Shown here: positions 1-10,766 of the stretch, piece after piece
Layout: each line of letters opens with the position of its first letter
How positions within the stretch are numbered: the stretch's first letter is position 1
Assembly: GCA_004297005.1 (NCBI GenBank)
Contig: SCVA01000044.1
Location: 1-64,000, forward strand
Direction of reading: 5' to 3'
Origin: Nevskiaceae bacterium
Lineage (GTDB): Bacteria; Pseudomonadota; Gammaproteobacteria; Nevskiales; Nevskiaceae
Length of the DNA stretch: 64,000 bases
Notes under the pieces: generated by a model
What the model was told of the DNA's origin: nothing
What the model saw: the letters and a program-made list of their open reading frames with translations, nothing else
Databases searched by the model: none
Position numbers and translations under genes: made by a program

Positions 1-56
1 TTGGGCATTTTTCGCTTGACGTCAGAGAGGAGGAATCCGCGTGGAAAGGGCGTCGC

Positions 57-124
57 ACATAACCAGCGGCTGCAGCCGACGTCCACGCCTTCGGCGTGGC
101 CACGGCTGAGCCGCGGCGTTGGCC
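57..124 (+). other. Integron attC-like recombination site (complete)
   Basis: R''-like ATAAC (59-63); GCGGCTGCAGCCG (66-78) pairs with CGGCTGAGCCGC (103-114; revcomp GCGGCTCAGCCG) leaving one unpaired base; terminal stem CCACGCC-TTC-GGCGTGG (83-99); R' core GTTGGCC (118-124). Confidence 0.72.
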
Positions 125-133
125 CTCAGAAAC

Positions 134-496
134 ATGCTGCTAAATCCAGAAATACAGAAGCACTTCGAAGGTCTCAGCGCGCACTCGGACGTTGCGTCTG
201 AGTTGTACCTGGCCGTTAAGCGGCTGGGAGAGTACGAGCTTCGCGGCGGTGGCCCTAATTACGCGGCGGTTTACTGTGTAACAAAGAACATAGTGTTTTG
301 CGGCGCTTCTGGCATGGGGTCCACGCTGTGGCGTCTGCGGTCGGAGGATGTCGAGGTCGCCATTGCTACCGGAGCACGGCGAACTGAACTTGGTCCGGAG
401 TGGGTCGAGGTCAGGCTGTTTCAAGAAAACTGGCCGAGGCCTGATCTTCCGCATTGGGCGCTTCGGGCATACGACTACGCACGCACCGGTAAGTAA
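134..496 (+). CDS. Integron cassette-like hypothetical protein (~120 aa)
   Basis: In-frame ATG at 134 (the ORF track uses TTG 119, inside the attC core); starts ~10 nt after the attC R' core and ends just before a second attC-like start. Confidence 0.55.
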   Translation: MLLNPEIQKHFEGLSAHSDVASELYLAVKRLGEYELRGGGPNYAAVYCVTKNIVFCGASGMGSTLWRLRSEDVEVAIATGARRTELGPEWVEVRLFQENWPRPDLPHWALRAYDYARTGK

Positions 497-506
497 TGGC
501 GTGATC

Positions 507-530
507 GGCCCTAACAATTCGTATAGCGCC
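507..530 (+). other. Truncated attC site (R''/L'' half only)
   Basis: GGCCCTAACAATTCGTATAGCGCC resembles the 5' end of Xanthomonas-type attC sites (GCCTAACAATTCGTT...); no matching 3' half with GTTAGGGC found before the IS remnant. Confidence 0.55.
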
Positions 531-720
531 TGCGGCATGCCAAGCCTTCATGGAAATTTGCACCGGGAGAGCCACACGTTCGCAACGAGCTGTTGATGCT
601 TCTCGCTCACGCTTGTTATCGGCTTTCTCTTCCGGACGGTCCGACCGTCTACGCCATGATCCGCGGTCTTCTCCAGAGCAACCGCGTGAAAGCGATGTTG
701 GTGGTGGGGCGCTGGAAGAA

Positions 721-890
721 TCAGACGGTGGTGCCCACTCCTGCCTGATCGGGATTGAAGACCATGCCGAGTTTCCAGGTCGCCCAGTCGATCCGGGCCA
801 GCTTGTTGGCCAGCGCACAGGTCGCCTTGTCGTGATTGCTTCGCGGCTTCCGATCAAGCGCCCAGCGTCGCAGCCAGCTTGGCCCGGCTG
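721..890 (-). pseudogene. IS110/IS1111-family transposase C-terminal remnant
   Basis: Minus-strand frame reads WTPGFAAGPSWLRRWALDRKPRSNHDKATCALANKLARIDWATWKLGMVFNPDQAGVGTTV*, like the ALANKxARIxWA C-terminus of IS110 transposases; in-frame stop directly upstream, rest of the gene missing. Confidence 0.6.
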
Positions 891-971
891 CAAAACCGGG
901 GGTCCACTAAACGAGAGACCATCTCCAAGCTCCGCCTTCCGCCGTGGCGAGTCCGGCGGCGTCAACAGGCA

Positions 972-1661
972 TTAGCCAACGACGCGACCGCAGGCCAGAT
1001 TGGCCGGCACCGCGACGTCCATCAGCTTCGGCGTTGGCAGCTTGAGGCTGGCCATCAGCGCCGCGTATTCCTCGGCGCTACGCACCCGCAGGCGCGGGTT
1101 CCAGCGCCGCTCCTCGCCGATGGTGGAGACCGTCCAGCCCTTGTAGTCGTGGCCGGGGTAGACCAGCGTGTCGTCGGGCAGCTTCAGCAGCTTGTTGAAC
1201 AGCGAGTCGTAGGCGGCATGGCTGTCGCCGTTCTGGAAGTCGGTGCGGCCGGTGCCGCGGATCAGCAGGGCGTCGCCGGTGAACACGCGGTCGTCCATCA
1301 CCAGGCTGTAGGACTCGTCGGTGTGGCCGGGCGTGTACAGCGCGCGCAGGCGCAGCTTGCCAATGCTCAGCGTCTCGCCGTCGCGGAAGCGCTGGCTCAC
1401 GCACTCGGCCTTGCTCTGCTCGCCCATGCGGGTGACGCAGGCGGTGGCGTCGCGCAACACGCCCAGGGCGGTGACGTGGTCGGCGTGGGTGTGGGTGTCG
1501 ACCGCCACCACCAGGCGCAGCTCCAATTGGTCGATCAGACGCATGTACTGCTCCGCCTGCTCGCGCACCGGGTCGATGATCAACGCCTCGCCACCGGGGC
1601 CATCGGCCAACAGATAGCTGTAGGTACAGGACTCGGCATCGAACAACTGGCGAAACAGCAT
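972..1661 (-). CDS. MBL-fold persulfide dioxygenase (ETHE1/Blh-like)
   Basis: THTHADHVTALG metal motif, YTPGHTDESYSL, VFTGDALLIRGTGRTDFQ, YPGHDYKG; located beside TauE, CstR-like and YeeE genes. Confidence 0.88.
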   Translation of the reverse strand: MLFRQLFDAESCTYSYLLADGPGGEALIIDPVREQAEQYMRLIDQLELRLVVAVDTHTHADHVTALGVLRDATACVTRMGEQSKAECVSQRFRDGETLSIGKLRLRALYTPGHTDESYSLVMDDRVFTGDALLIRGTGRTDFQNGDSHAAYDSLFNKLLKLPDDTLVYPGHDYKGWTVSTIGEERRWNPRLRVRSAEEYAALMASLKLPTPKLMDVAVPANLACGRVVG

Positions 1662-1672
1662 CGGCGTTCTCC

Positions 1673-2500
1673 TCAACGCAGGGCAGACAGGGCCATGCCC
1701 AGGGCAACCAGCAACATCAGACCGGCGAAGCCGCGCTGCAGCCTGGGGCCAGCCAGACGGGGCGCGAGCTGACGCCCCAGCAACATGCCCACCACCGCGG
1801 CCAGCACGAAGGGCGCAACCAGAGAGCCGGAAGGCAGGTGGTGCTGGGCCGCCGCCCACAGCACCGCGCCACCACTGACCAGGGCCACGAACAGCAGCGA
1901 GGTGGCGACCGCCGAGTGCATCGACAGCTCGGTGACCTGGCGCATCGCCGGCACCAGCACGAAGCCCCCGCCGACGCCCAACAGGCCGGACAGCAGCCCG
2001 GTGAAGGCCCCGGTGGCGGTCAGCACCGCGGCGCAGGGCGAGGTCCAACTGAAGCGCCCGGTAGCGGGATTGAGCTTGCAGAGCATTTCGGCGCATTCCT
2101 GCTCCGGTACCGGCACACCACCACGCGCCACCTCGGCTTCCTGCGTCTGTCGGTACAGACGGACCGCCGCCACCGCCATCAGCAGTGCAAACAACAGCTC
2201 CAGCACGGCATGCGGCCAGCGCTGCGCCAGCCACAGACCCAGGGGCACGAACAGCAGACCGGCGGCGGCCATCAGGAAGGCCGCGCGGTAACGCACCAGC
2301 CCCTGGCGCCAGCCCGACCAGGCCCCTACCGCCGCCGAGGCCGCGACCGCGGCCAGGGCCATCGATGCGGCCAGGGGAAAGTCCCAGCCCAGGCCGACCA
2401 TCAGCAAGGGCACGGCGAGAATCGCGCCGCCAGCGCCGGTCAGGCCCAGCACCAGCCCCAGGAACAGGCCGATTCCCAGCAGGGGCAGCAACTCAGCCAT
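1673..2500 (-). CDS. Sulfite exporter TauE/SafE family protein
   Basis: MAELLPLLGIGLFLGLVLGLTGAGGAILAVPLL and internal GLLSGLLGVGGGFVLVPAM repeat. Confidence 0.88.
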   Translation of the reverse strand: MAELLPLLGIGLFLGLVLGLTGAGGAILAVPLLMVGLGWDFPLAASMALAAVAASAAVGAWSGWRQGLVRYRAAFLMAAAGLLFVPLGLWLAQRWPHAVLELLFALLMAVAAVRLYRQTQEAEVARGGVPVPEQECAEMLCKLNPATGRFSWTSPCAAVLTATGAFTGLLSGLLGVGGGFVLVPAMRQVTELSMHSAVATSLLFVALVSGGAVLWAAAQHHLPSGSLVAPFVLAAVVGMLLGRQLAPRLAGPRLQRGFAGLMLLVALGMALSALR

Positions 2501-2762
2501 AGCGGGCCAGGAGCTCGCTGAGGTGCTTGATGCCTTCCAGCTTGGCGTCCTGCAGGCCGGCATCGGCCAGCTCGCGGCGCAGCATGCAGGCGATCAGATC
2601 GTAGAAGGCGCGGTCCAGCGCCTTGCGCGCGGCGGCGAGCTGCTGGGCGACGCGCTCGCAGTCCTCCTCGCGCTCGACCATGGCGGCCACCGCACGCACC
2701 TGCCCTTCGGCGCGCTTCAAGCGCGCCAGCACCTGGGCCTTGCTGTCTTGCCAGTCGGACAT
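2493..2762 (-). CDS. CsoR/RcnR (DUF156) family metal/persulfide-sensing repressor, CstR-like
   Basis: VLARLKRAEGQVRAVAAMVEREEDCERVAQQLAAARKALDRAFYDLIACMLRREL; two Cys in a CstR-like arrangement; next to persulfide dioxygenase. Confidence 0.8.
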   Translation of the reverse strand: MSDWQDSKAQVLARLKRAEGQVRAVAAMVEREEDCERVAQQLAAARKALDRAFYDLIACMLRRELADAGLQDAKLEGIKHLSELLARYG

Positions 2763-2795
2763 GGTCAACTTGTTTGCCGGGACGCCCGGCATTCC

Positions 2796-2811
2796 ATACC
2801 CTACCCGGTAT
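2796..2811. promoter_or_regulatory. Candidate CsoR/CstR-family operator
   Basis: Inverted repeat ATACC-CTACCC-GGTAT between divergent cstR-like and yeeE-like genes. Confidence 0.5.
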
Positions 2812-2840
2812 CCCGTCAATTCAAATTCGCGTCGTTATTC

Positions 2841-3248
2841 ATGCACGACTATCTGCACGCCGCCGTGGGCGGTGCCCTGATCGGCTGTTCGGCCCTTTTG
2901 CTCTACGCCCGGTCCGGCCGCCTGGCCGGCATCAGCAACATTTTTCACGCCGCGTTCTGGGGGCCGGACCGCGCCTGGCGCTGGCTGTTCCTTACCGGCC
3001 TGGCGGCGGGCGGCTGGTTGGCGCTGGCGGCCGCGCCCAGTGCGCCGGCGGCGAACACGCCCCCGGTCTGGCTGCTGGTCTCGGGGCTGCTGGTCGGCTT
3101 CGGCACGCGGTTGAGCAATGGCTGCACCAGCGGCCACGGCATCTGCGGCCTCGGCAGACTGTCGCTGCGCTCACTGGTGGCGGTGCTGGTATTCATGGCG
3201 ATGGGCGTACTCAGCGCCAGCCTGCTGACCGCCGGAGTGCATCGGTGA
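2841..3248 (+). CDS. YeeE/YedE family membrane protein, first half-transporter
   Basis: GTRLSNGCTSGHGICGLGRLSLRSL YeeE signature. Confidence 0.85.
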   Translation: MHDYLHAAVGGALIGCSALLLYARSGRLAGISNIFHAAFWGPDRAWRWLFLTGLAAGGWLALAAAPSAPAANTPPVWLLVSGLLVGFGTRLSNGCTSGHGICGLGRLSLRSLVAVLVFMAMGVLSASLLTAGVHR

Positions 3249-3670
3249 GCGCCAACAACTCCACGCCTTCCCCCTTGCTCTCGCTGCTGGCTGGCGCGCT
3301 GTTCGGCGCCGGCCTGGTGATTTCCGGCATGGCCGAACCCGGCAAGGTGCTCGCCTTCCTGAAACTGGGTCCGGGCTGGGATGCCTCGTTGATGTTCGTC
3401 ATGGGCAGCGCACTGGCGATCACCGTGCCCGGCTTCTGGTGGCTGCGTAGAACCGGGCGCGCGCCGGCAACCGAGCGCGGCCGCATTGACGCGCCCTTGC
3501 TGATCGGAGCCGGACTGTTCGGCCTGGGCTGGGGCATCGCCGGCTACTGTCCAGGGCCGGCTCTGGTCGCCTTCAGCCAGGGCAGCGGCGGCGCGCTCTG
3601 GCTGGTGCCGGCGATGTTTGCCGGGCAGTGGCTGGCGGATTTGGTTTCGCGTAGATCGTCAGCGGGCTAA
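3245..3670 (+). CDS. YeeE/YedE (DUF6691) family membrane protein, second half-transporter
   Basis: GTG start overlapping the previous stop (GTGA); GAGLVISGMAEPGKVLAFL and GWGIAGYCPGPALV signatures. Confidence 0.85.
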   Translation: MSANNSTPSPLLSLLAGALFGAGLVISGMAEPGKVLAFLKLGPGWDASLMFVMGSALAITVPGFWWLRRTGRAPATERGRIDAPLLIGAGLFGLGWGIAGYCPGPALVAFSQGSGGALWLVPAMFAGQWLADLVSRRSSAG

Positions 3671-3755
3671 AGCTCGGCTGCGGCGTCCCAGCGCCACCGC
3701 CACCACCCTGCCCCCCCGCTTGCGGGGGAGGGAAGGTCACAGAGGCTTGGCCGGG

Positions 3756-3851
3756 TCAATTAATGGCTTTCCGGCCGCATGGCCGGACCGGCTAATTGCC
3801 TTCCGGCCTCACGGCCGGATCGGTTAATTGCTTTCCGGCCGCATGGCCGGA
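3756..3851. repeat. 3 x 32 bp tandem repeat of palindromic units overlapping the 3' end of lysS
   Basis: TTTCCGGCCGCATGGCCGGA / CTTCCGGCCTCACGGCCGGA / TTTCCGGCCGCATGGCCGGA at exact 32 bp period (cores begin 3771, 3803, 3835). Confidence 0.85.
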
Positions 3852-5326
3852 AACAGCAACACATCGCGGATCGAGGCGCTGTCGGTGAGGAACATCACCA
3901 GACGGTCGATGCCGATGCCCTCACCAGCGGTCGGCGGCAGGCCGTACTCCAGCGCGCGGATGTAGTCGGCGTCGAAGAACATCGCCTCGTCGTCGCCGGC
4001 GGTCTTGGCATCGACCTGGGCACGGAAACGCGCGGCCTGGTCGTCGGCATCGTTCAACTCGCTAAAGCCGTTCGCCACTTCGCGACCGCCGAGGAAAAAC
4101 TCGAAGCGGTCGGTGACCTCCGGGTTGGCGTCGTTGCGGCGCGCCAACGGAGAGACCTCGGTGGGGTATTCGGTGATGAAGGTGGGGTCGAGCAGATTCT
4201 CTTCCACCGTCGCCTCGAACAGCTCGGTGAGCAGCCTGCCGGCGCCGTACCCCGGCTGCGGATTGCCACCCTTGGCCTTGACGATGGGACGCAGGTAATC
4301 GGCATCCCCCAGGCGGCTGGCATCCAGCTCCGGATTGGCGCGGGCGACCGCCTCGGCCATGGTCCAGCGGTTGAACGGCTTGCCAAGATCGTAGTCGCGC
4401 CCCTGGTAGCTGAGCTGGGCACTACCGTTGACGGTGAGCGCGCAGTCGCGGATCAGGTTTTCGGTCAGGTCCATCAGATCGTGGTAGTCCGCGTAGGCCT
4501 GATAGAACTCCAGCATCGTGAACTCGGGGTTGTGGCGTGTGGAGAGCCCTTCGTTGCGGAAGTTGCGATTGATCTCGTAGACCTTCTCGAAGTGGCCCAC
4601 CACCAGGCGCTTCAGGTACAGCTCCGGCGCGATGCGCATGAACAGCTCGCGGTCCAGGGCGTTGTGGTGGGTGATGAAGGGCCGCGCGGTGGCGCCGCCG
4701 GGGATCGGCTGCAACATCGGCGTCTCGACTTCCTGGAAGCCCAGGGTGTCGAGGAAGTTGCGGATGAAGCGGACGATCTTGGTGCGCTTCTCGAAAACCG
4801 CCTTCACCTCGGGATTGACGATGAGGTCGAGGTAGCGCTGGCGGTAGCGGGTCTCGGTGTCAGTGAGGCCCGCCCACTTCTCCGGCAGCGGCCTGAGGTT
4901 CTTGGTCAAGAGCTCCAGAGACTCGGCCCAAACCGACAGCTCGCCGGTCTTGGTGCGGAACACCCGCCCCTTCACGCCCAGGATGTCGCCAATGTCGGCG
5001 TGCTTGAACACCTCGTAGGCCTCTGCGCCCAGGGTGTTGAGCTGGCAGAAGATCTGGATGCGGCCGCTGGAGTCCTGCAGGGTGCCGAAGCTGGCCTTGC
5101 CCATCACCCGCTTGAGCATCAGGCGGCCGGCTATGGCAAAGCGCTCGCTCAGCGCATCCAGCGCCTCGGCGGTGCACTCGCCGAAGCTGCCGTGCAGGTG
5201 CTCGGCCAGGGTGTCGCGGCGAAAGCCGTTGGGGTAGGCCTTGCCGGCGGCACGCAGGGCCTCCAGCTTCTCGCGGCGCACCGCGATCAGTTGATTCTCG
5301 TCCTGCGGCTTCTGCTCTTCGGTCAT
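3824..5326 (-). CDS. lysS: Lysine--tRNA ligase
   Basis: Full-length class II Lys[58 protein letters not shown]. Confidence 0.97.
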   Translation of the reverse strand: MTEEQKPQDENQLIAVRREKLEALRAAGKAYPNGFRRDTLAEHLHGSFGECTAEALDALSERFAIAGRLMLKRVMGKASFGTLQDSSGRIQIFCQLNTLGAEAYEVFKHADIGDILGVKGRVFRTKTGELSVWAESLELLTKNLRPLPEKWAGLTDTETRYRQRYLDLIVNPEVKAVFEKRTKIVRFIRNFLDTLGFQEVETPMLQPIPGGATARPFITHHNALDRELFMRIAPELYLKRLVVGHFEKVYEINRNFRNEGLSTRHNPEFTMLEFYQAYADYHDLMDLTENLIRDCALTVNGSAQLSYQGRDYDLGKPFNRWTMAEAVARANPELDASRLGDADYLRPIVKAKGGNPQPGYGAGRLLTELFEATVEENLLDPTFITEYPTEVSPLARRNDANPEVTDRFEFFLGGREVANGFSELNDADDQAARFRAQVDAKTAGDDEAMFFDADYIRALEYGLPPTAGEGIGIDRLVMFLTDSASIRDVLLFPAMRPESN

Positions 5327-5331
5327 GGCGC

Positions 5332-6427
5332 TTAGAGCCCCTGCTTGAGGCTGGCTTCAATAAAGGGATCGAGGTGGCCGTTGAGCACCTTGTCGGTGTC
5401 GGCGATTTCCACCCCGGTGCGCAGATCCTTGATCCGCGACTGGTCGAGCACGTAGCTGCGGATCTGGCTGCCCCACTCGATGTCGGCCTTGCTGTCTTCC
5501 AGCTTCTGCTTCTCGGTGTTGCGCTTCTGCAACTCGGCCTCGTACAGGCGCGACTTCAGCATCTGCATGGCGCGGTCGCGGTTGGCGTGCTGGCTACGCT
5601 GGGTCTGGCAGGAGACCACGATGCCGCTGGGGACGTGCTTGATGCGGATCGCCGACTCGGTCTTGTTGACGTGCTGGCCACCGGCGCCGCTGGAGCGGTA
5701 GGTGCCCACTTCCAGGTCGGCGGGGTTGATCTCGATATCGATGTTGTCGTCGACCTCGGGGCTGACGAATACACCGGCAAAGCTGGTGTGACGGCGGTTA
5801 CCGGAGTCGAACGGACTCTTGCGCACCAGACGGTGCACGCCGGTCTCGGTGCGCAGCCAGCCGTAGGCATAGGGGCCGCTCACCGAGAAGGTGGCGCTCT
5901 TGATACCGGCGACTTCGCCGTCGGACTGCTCCAGGAGTTCGGTCTTGAAGCCCTTGCCGTCGGCCCACTTCAGGTACATGCGCAGCAGCATGCTGGCCCA
6001 GTCCTGGCCCTCGGTGCCACCGGCGCCGGACTGGATGTCGACGAAGCAGTTGGAATTGTCCATCTCGCCGGAGAACATGCGCTTGAACTCCATGTCGTCG
6101 GCGAGCTTCTGCAGCCCCTCGACGTCGCGAATGATCTCGTTGATGGTGCCGGCGTCGCCCTCGGCCTCGGCCATCTCCAGCAGTTCCAGGGCATCCCTCA
6201 GGCCGGCTTCGGCCTTGTCCAGCGGCTGGATGATGTCTTCCAGCTTGGCACGCTCGCGGCCCAGGCCCTGGGCCAGCTCCGGTTTGTTCCAGATGTCGCC
6301 GCGCTCCAGCTCGGCGCAGACCTCAATCAGCCGGTCCTTCTTATTAGCGTAGTCAAAGATAGCCCCGCAGGGCGTCGAAACGCGCCTGCAGAGCCGTCAC
6401 CTCTTCTCGAATTTTGTTGGGTTCCAT
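5332..6427 (-). CDS. prfB: Peptide chain release factor 2, with programmed +1 frameshift
   Basis: [27 protein letters not shown] then shift into [16 protein letters not shown]...; [18 protein letters not shown]; slip site CTTTGAC with TGA at 6353-6355. Confidence 0.96.
6353..6358 (-). promoter_or_regulatory. prfB: prfB programmed frameshift site (CTT TGA C)
   Basis: Minus strand CGGGGCTATCTTTGACTAC, matching the classic RF2 recoding context. Confidence 0.93.
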
Positions 6428-6600
6428 CGCGACCGCCACCTCGAAAGGGCGCGCAGTATAGACGCCGGGCGGTAAGCCCACCATGCAGGTTGTGCGGTCC
6501 GCGTATGAGTGTTACAAACGCGTTGGAGACGGAGGCCTCAGGCCGCCGTAAAATTCAACGATTCCAACGACAAACCCCGGACCGCATGAAAGGGACGCCT

Positions 6601-8058
6601 ATGAACTACCGCCTTGGCACTCTCGGCCTGATCGCCGCGATGGTGCTTTCCTTCCCCACGCACGCTCAGGACGAGGAATACGCCAGTAGCGACGACAGTA
6701 GCGGCAGCAGCGTCAAGGCCCGGCTGGGCCAGCACCTGTATGTGTCGCCGATGTTCAGCTATCTGAAGGCGGCCGATGCGCGCGGCACCGACGACGGCCT
6801 GGGCGGCCAGCTCGCCATCGGCAAGAGCCTCACTTCCGGCCTCAATCTGGAACTGACCGCCGGCTATCTGACCGCCGACGCCAAGAACGGCGGCAGCTCG
6901 GCCTCGATCACCAGCGTCGGCATCGGCGCCATGGTGTTCCCGCTCACCTCCCTGCCCGACCTCTACGTCCCGATCAATCTGCAGCGCGGCCAGATCAAGG
7001 ACCACCCCGGCGTCATCACCGACTACGGCACCACCCTGTTCGACATCGGCCTCGGCTACCTGCTGTCGCTGGGCGATCTCGGCGGCCTGTTCCCCGGTGC
7101 CGCCCTGCGTACCGAGGTGAAGTACCGCATCGACGCCCACGGCCGCGAGCAGGCTGGCGACGATGCCAGCACCGCCGACAAGTCCTTCTATGAAGGTGTG
7201 GCCTCGGTCGGCCTGCTGCTGCCCCTGGGCGCGGCTGCCGCCCCGGCCGAAGCGCCGGCCGAAACCACCGAGCCGGTCGCCATCGTCGACAGCGGCGCCG
7301 ACTCCGACGGTGACGGTGTCACCGACGAACTCGACCAGTGCCCCGACACCCCGGCCGGCACCGCCGTCAACGAGTCCGGCTGCCCGCTGGAAGCCGCTCC
7401 GGTCGCCGAGCCCAGCAGCCCCTGCGAGGCCCCCGCCGCCGGCGAACCCATCGACCTCAACGGCTGCAAGACCGGCGAGACGGTGGTATTGCGCGGCGTT
7501 AACTTCGAGCTCGACTCGGCGCGCCTCACCGCCAACGCCAAGACCATCCTCGACGGCGTCGCCGATTCCCTGCTGGCCGCCCAGGCCCTGCATGTGGAAG
7601 TCGGCGGCCACACCAGCTCGGAAGGCTCCGACAGCTACAACCTCAAGCTTTCCGATAACCGCGCCGAAGCGGTGCGCCAGTACCTGCTGGCGCGCGGCGT
7701 CGATGGTTCGCGACTGACCGTCAAGGGCTATGGCGAGGGCAGCCCGGTGGCCGACAACGCCACTGCCGAAGGCCGCGAGCTGAACCGCCGCGTCGAACTG
7801 AAGGTCACCGAGGGCGGCGCCGAGCCGGCCGCCGAGGCCGCGCCCGTAGAGGAGGCTGCCCCTGTCGAAGAAGCGGCGCCCGTGGAAGAGTCGGCTCCGG
7901 TGGAGGAAGCTGCGCCGACCGAGGAGGCCGTGCCAGTGGAAGAAGCCGCCCCCGCCGAGGCCGCGCCGGTCGAGGAACCCACCCCGGTCGAAGGCGAGCC
8001 CACCCCGGTGGAAGGCGAGCCGGCGCCGGAAGTGATGGACGCCCAGCCGGTGCAGTAA
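6601..8058 (+). CDS. OmpA-family outer membrane protein with TSP3-type Ca repeat and EAAPVE-rich C-terminus
   Basis: Signal peptide; DSDGDGVTDELDQCPDTPAGTAVNESGCP; OmpA peptidoglycan-binding domain (NFELDSARLT...VEVGGHTSSEGSDSYNLKLSDNRAEAVRQYL). Confidence 0.9.
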   Translation: MNYRLGTLGLIAAMVLSFPTHAQDEEYASSDDSSGSSVKARLGQHLYVSPMFSYLKAADARGTDDGLGGQLAIGKSLTSGLNLELTAGYLTADAKNGGSSASITSVGIGAMVFPLTSLPDLYVPINLQRGQIKDHPGVITDYGTTLFDIGLGYLLSLGDLGGLFPGAALRTEVKYRIDAHGREQAGDDASTADKSFYEGVASVGLLLPLGAAAAPAEAPAETTEPVAIVDSGADSDGDGVTDELDQCPDTPAGTAVNESGCPLEAAPVAEPSSPCEAPAAGEPIDLNGCKTGETVVLRGVNFELDSARLTANAKTILDGVADSLLAAQALHVEVGGHTSSEGSDSYNLKLSDNRAEAVRQYLLARGVDGSRLTVKGYGEGSPVADNATAEGRELNRRVELKVTEGGAEPAAEAAPVEEAAPVEEAAPVEESAPVEEAAPTEEAVPVEEAAPAEAAPVEEPTPVEGEPTPVEGEPAPEVMDAQPVQ

Positions 8059-8078
8059 GCCGCAAGCGTTCAGGAAAC

Positions 8079-8102
8079 AGCCCGCCGCCGGCGGGCTTTT
8101 TC
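8079..8102 (+). terminator. Rho-independent terminator
   Basis: AGCCCGCC-GCC-GGCGGGCT followed by TTTTC. Confidence 0.85.
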
Positions 8103-8167
8103 TTGGCCGCGATCTACGCAAGGCGGCGCCACGGCCGTCCACGCCTGCGCGTACAATCCGCGCCCTC

Positions 8168-10089
<1,922 letters not shown>

Positions 10090-10093
<4 letters not shown>

Positions 10094-10314
10094 AACTCGG
10101 GGGGATCAGGCGGAAAGTCCGCAGATCCCGCCTCCTCGAAGGTCTGCCGGGCCGCCCAGAGATTGTCGACCAGATTGGGATAACGACGACCGGCCGCCTT
10201 CGCACGGGCTTCGGCCGCGGCGCGCGCCAAGGGACTCAGCTTGCTCACCGGCTTCGAGGATTTCGGAGTCGGCTTCTTCCACGGCGGGATCGGCGGATCG
10301 CGGCGGTCGGGCAT
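10090..10314 (-). CDS. Small conserved hypothetical protein
   Basis: MPDRRDPPIPPWKKPTPKSSKPVSKLSPLARAAAEARAKAAGRRYPNLVDNLWAARQ...; convergent with ABC-F gene. Confidence 0.5.
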
Positions 10315-10382
10315 GGCGTGCTGCGGGTTTCGGAACCGGTGCACAGCCTACAATCCCCAGCGATTCCAAGAACCCCGCACCG

Positions 10383-10766
10383 ATGAGCAACGGCAAAAAG
10401 ATGGGCCTGACCGTGGTCTTCCTGTTTTTCCTGTTCGGCGGGGTCGGCCATTTCGTCGCCACCGATTTCTTCGTGCGCATCGTGCCGCCCTACATCCCCT
10501 ACCCGCGCGCCGTGGTCTGGCTCAGCGGCGTCGCCGAACTGCTGCTGGCCTTCAGCCTGCTCTCGGCCCGGCTGCGCTCCGGGGCCGGCTACGCCCTGCT
10601 GGTGCTGATCTGCGGCGTCTCGCTGGCCAATATCCACATGTGGCTGCACCCGGAGCAGTTCCCGGAGATGCCGGAATGGGCGCTGACGCTGCGGCTGCTG
10701 CTGCAAGTCGGACTGCTCTACCTGACCTGGTGGAGCACCCGTCCCGCGCCGGCTGGGCCAGGTTGA
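10383..10766 (+). CDS. DoxX-like small membrane protein
   Basis: Four hydrophobic segments, FVRIVPPYIPYPRAVVWLSGVAELLLA motif. Confidence 0.75.
   Translation: MSNGKKMGLTVVFLFFLFGGVGHFVATDFFVRIVPPYIPYPRAVVWLSGVAELLLAFSLLSARLRSGAGYALLVLICGVSLANIHMWLHPEQFPEMPEWALTLRLLLQVGLLYLTWWSTRPAPAGPG

Noticed and set aside
3756-3851. Possible CRISPR-like repeat
   Set aside because: Units are contiguous without spacers: a simple tandem repeat.
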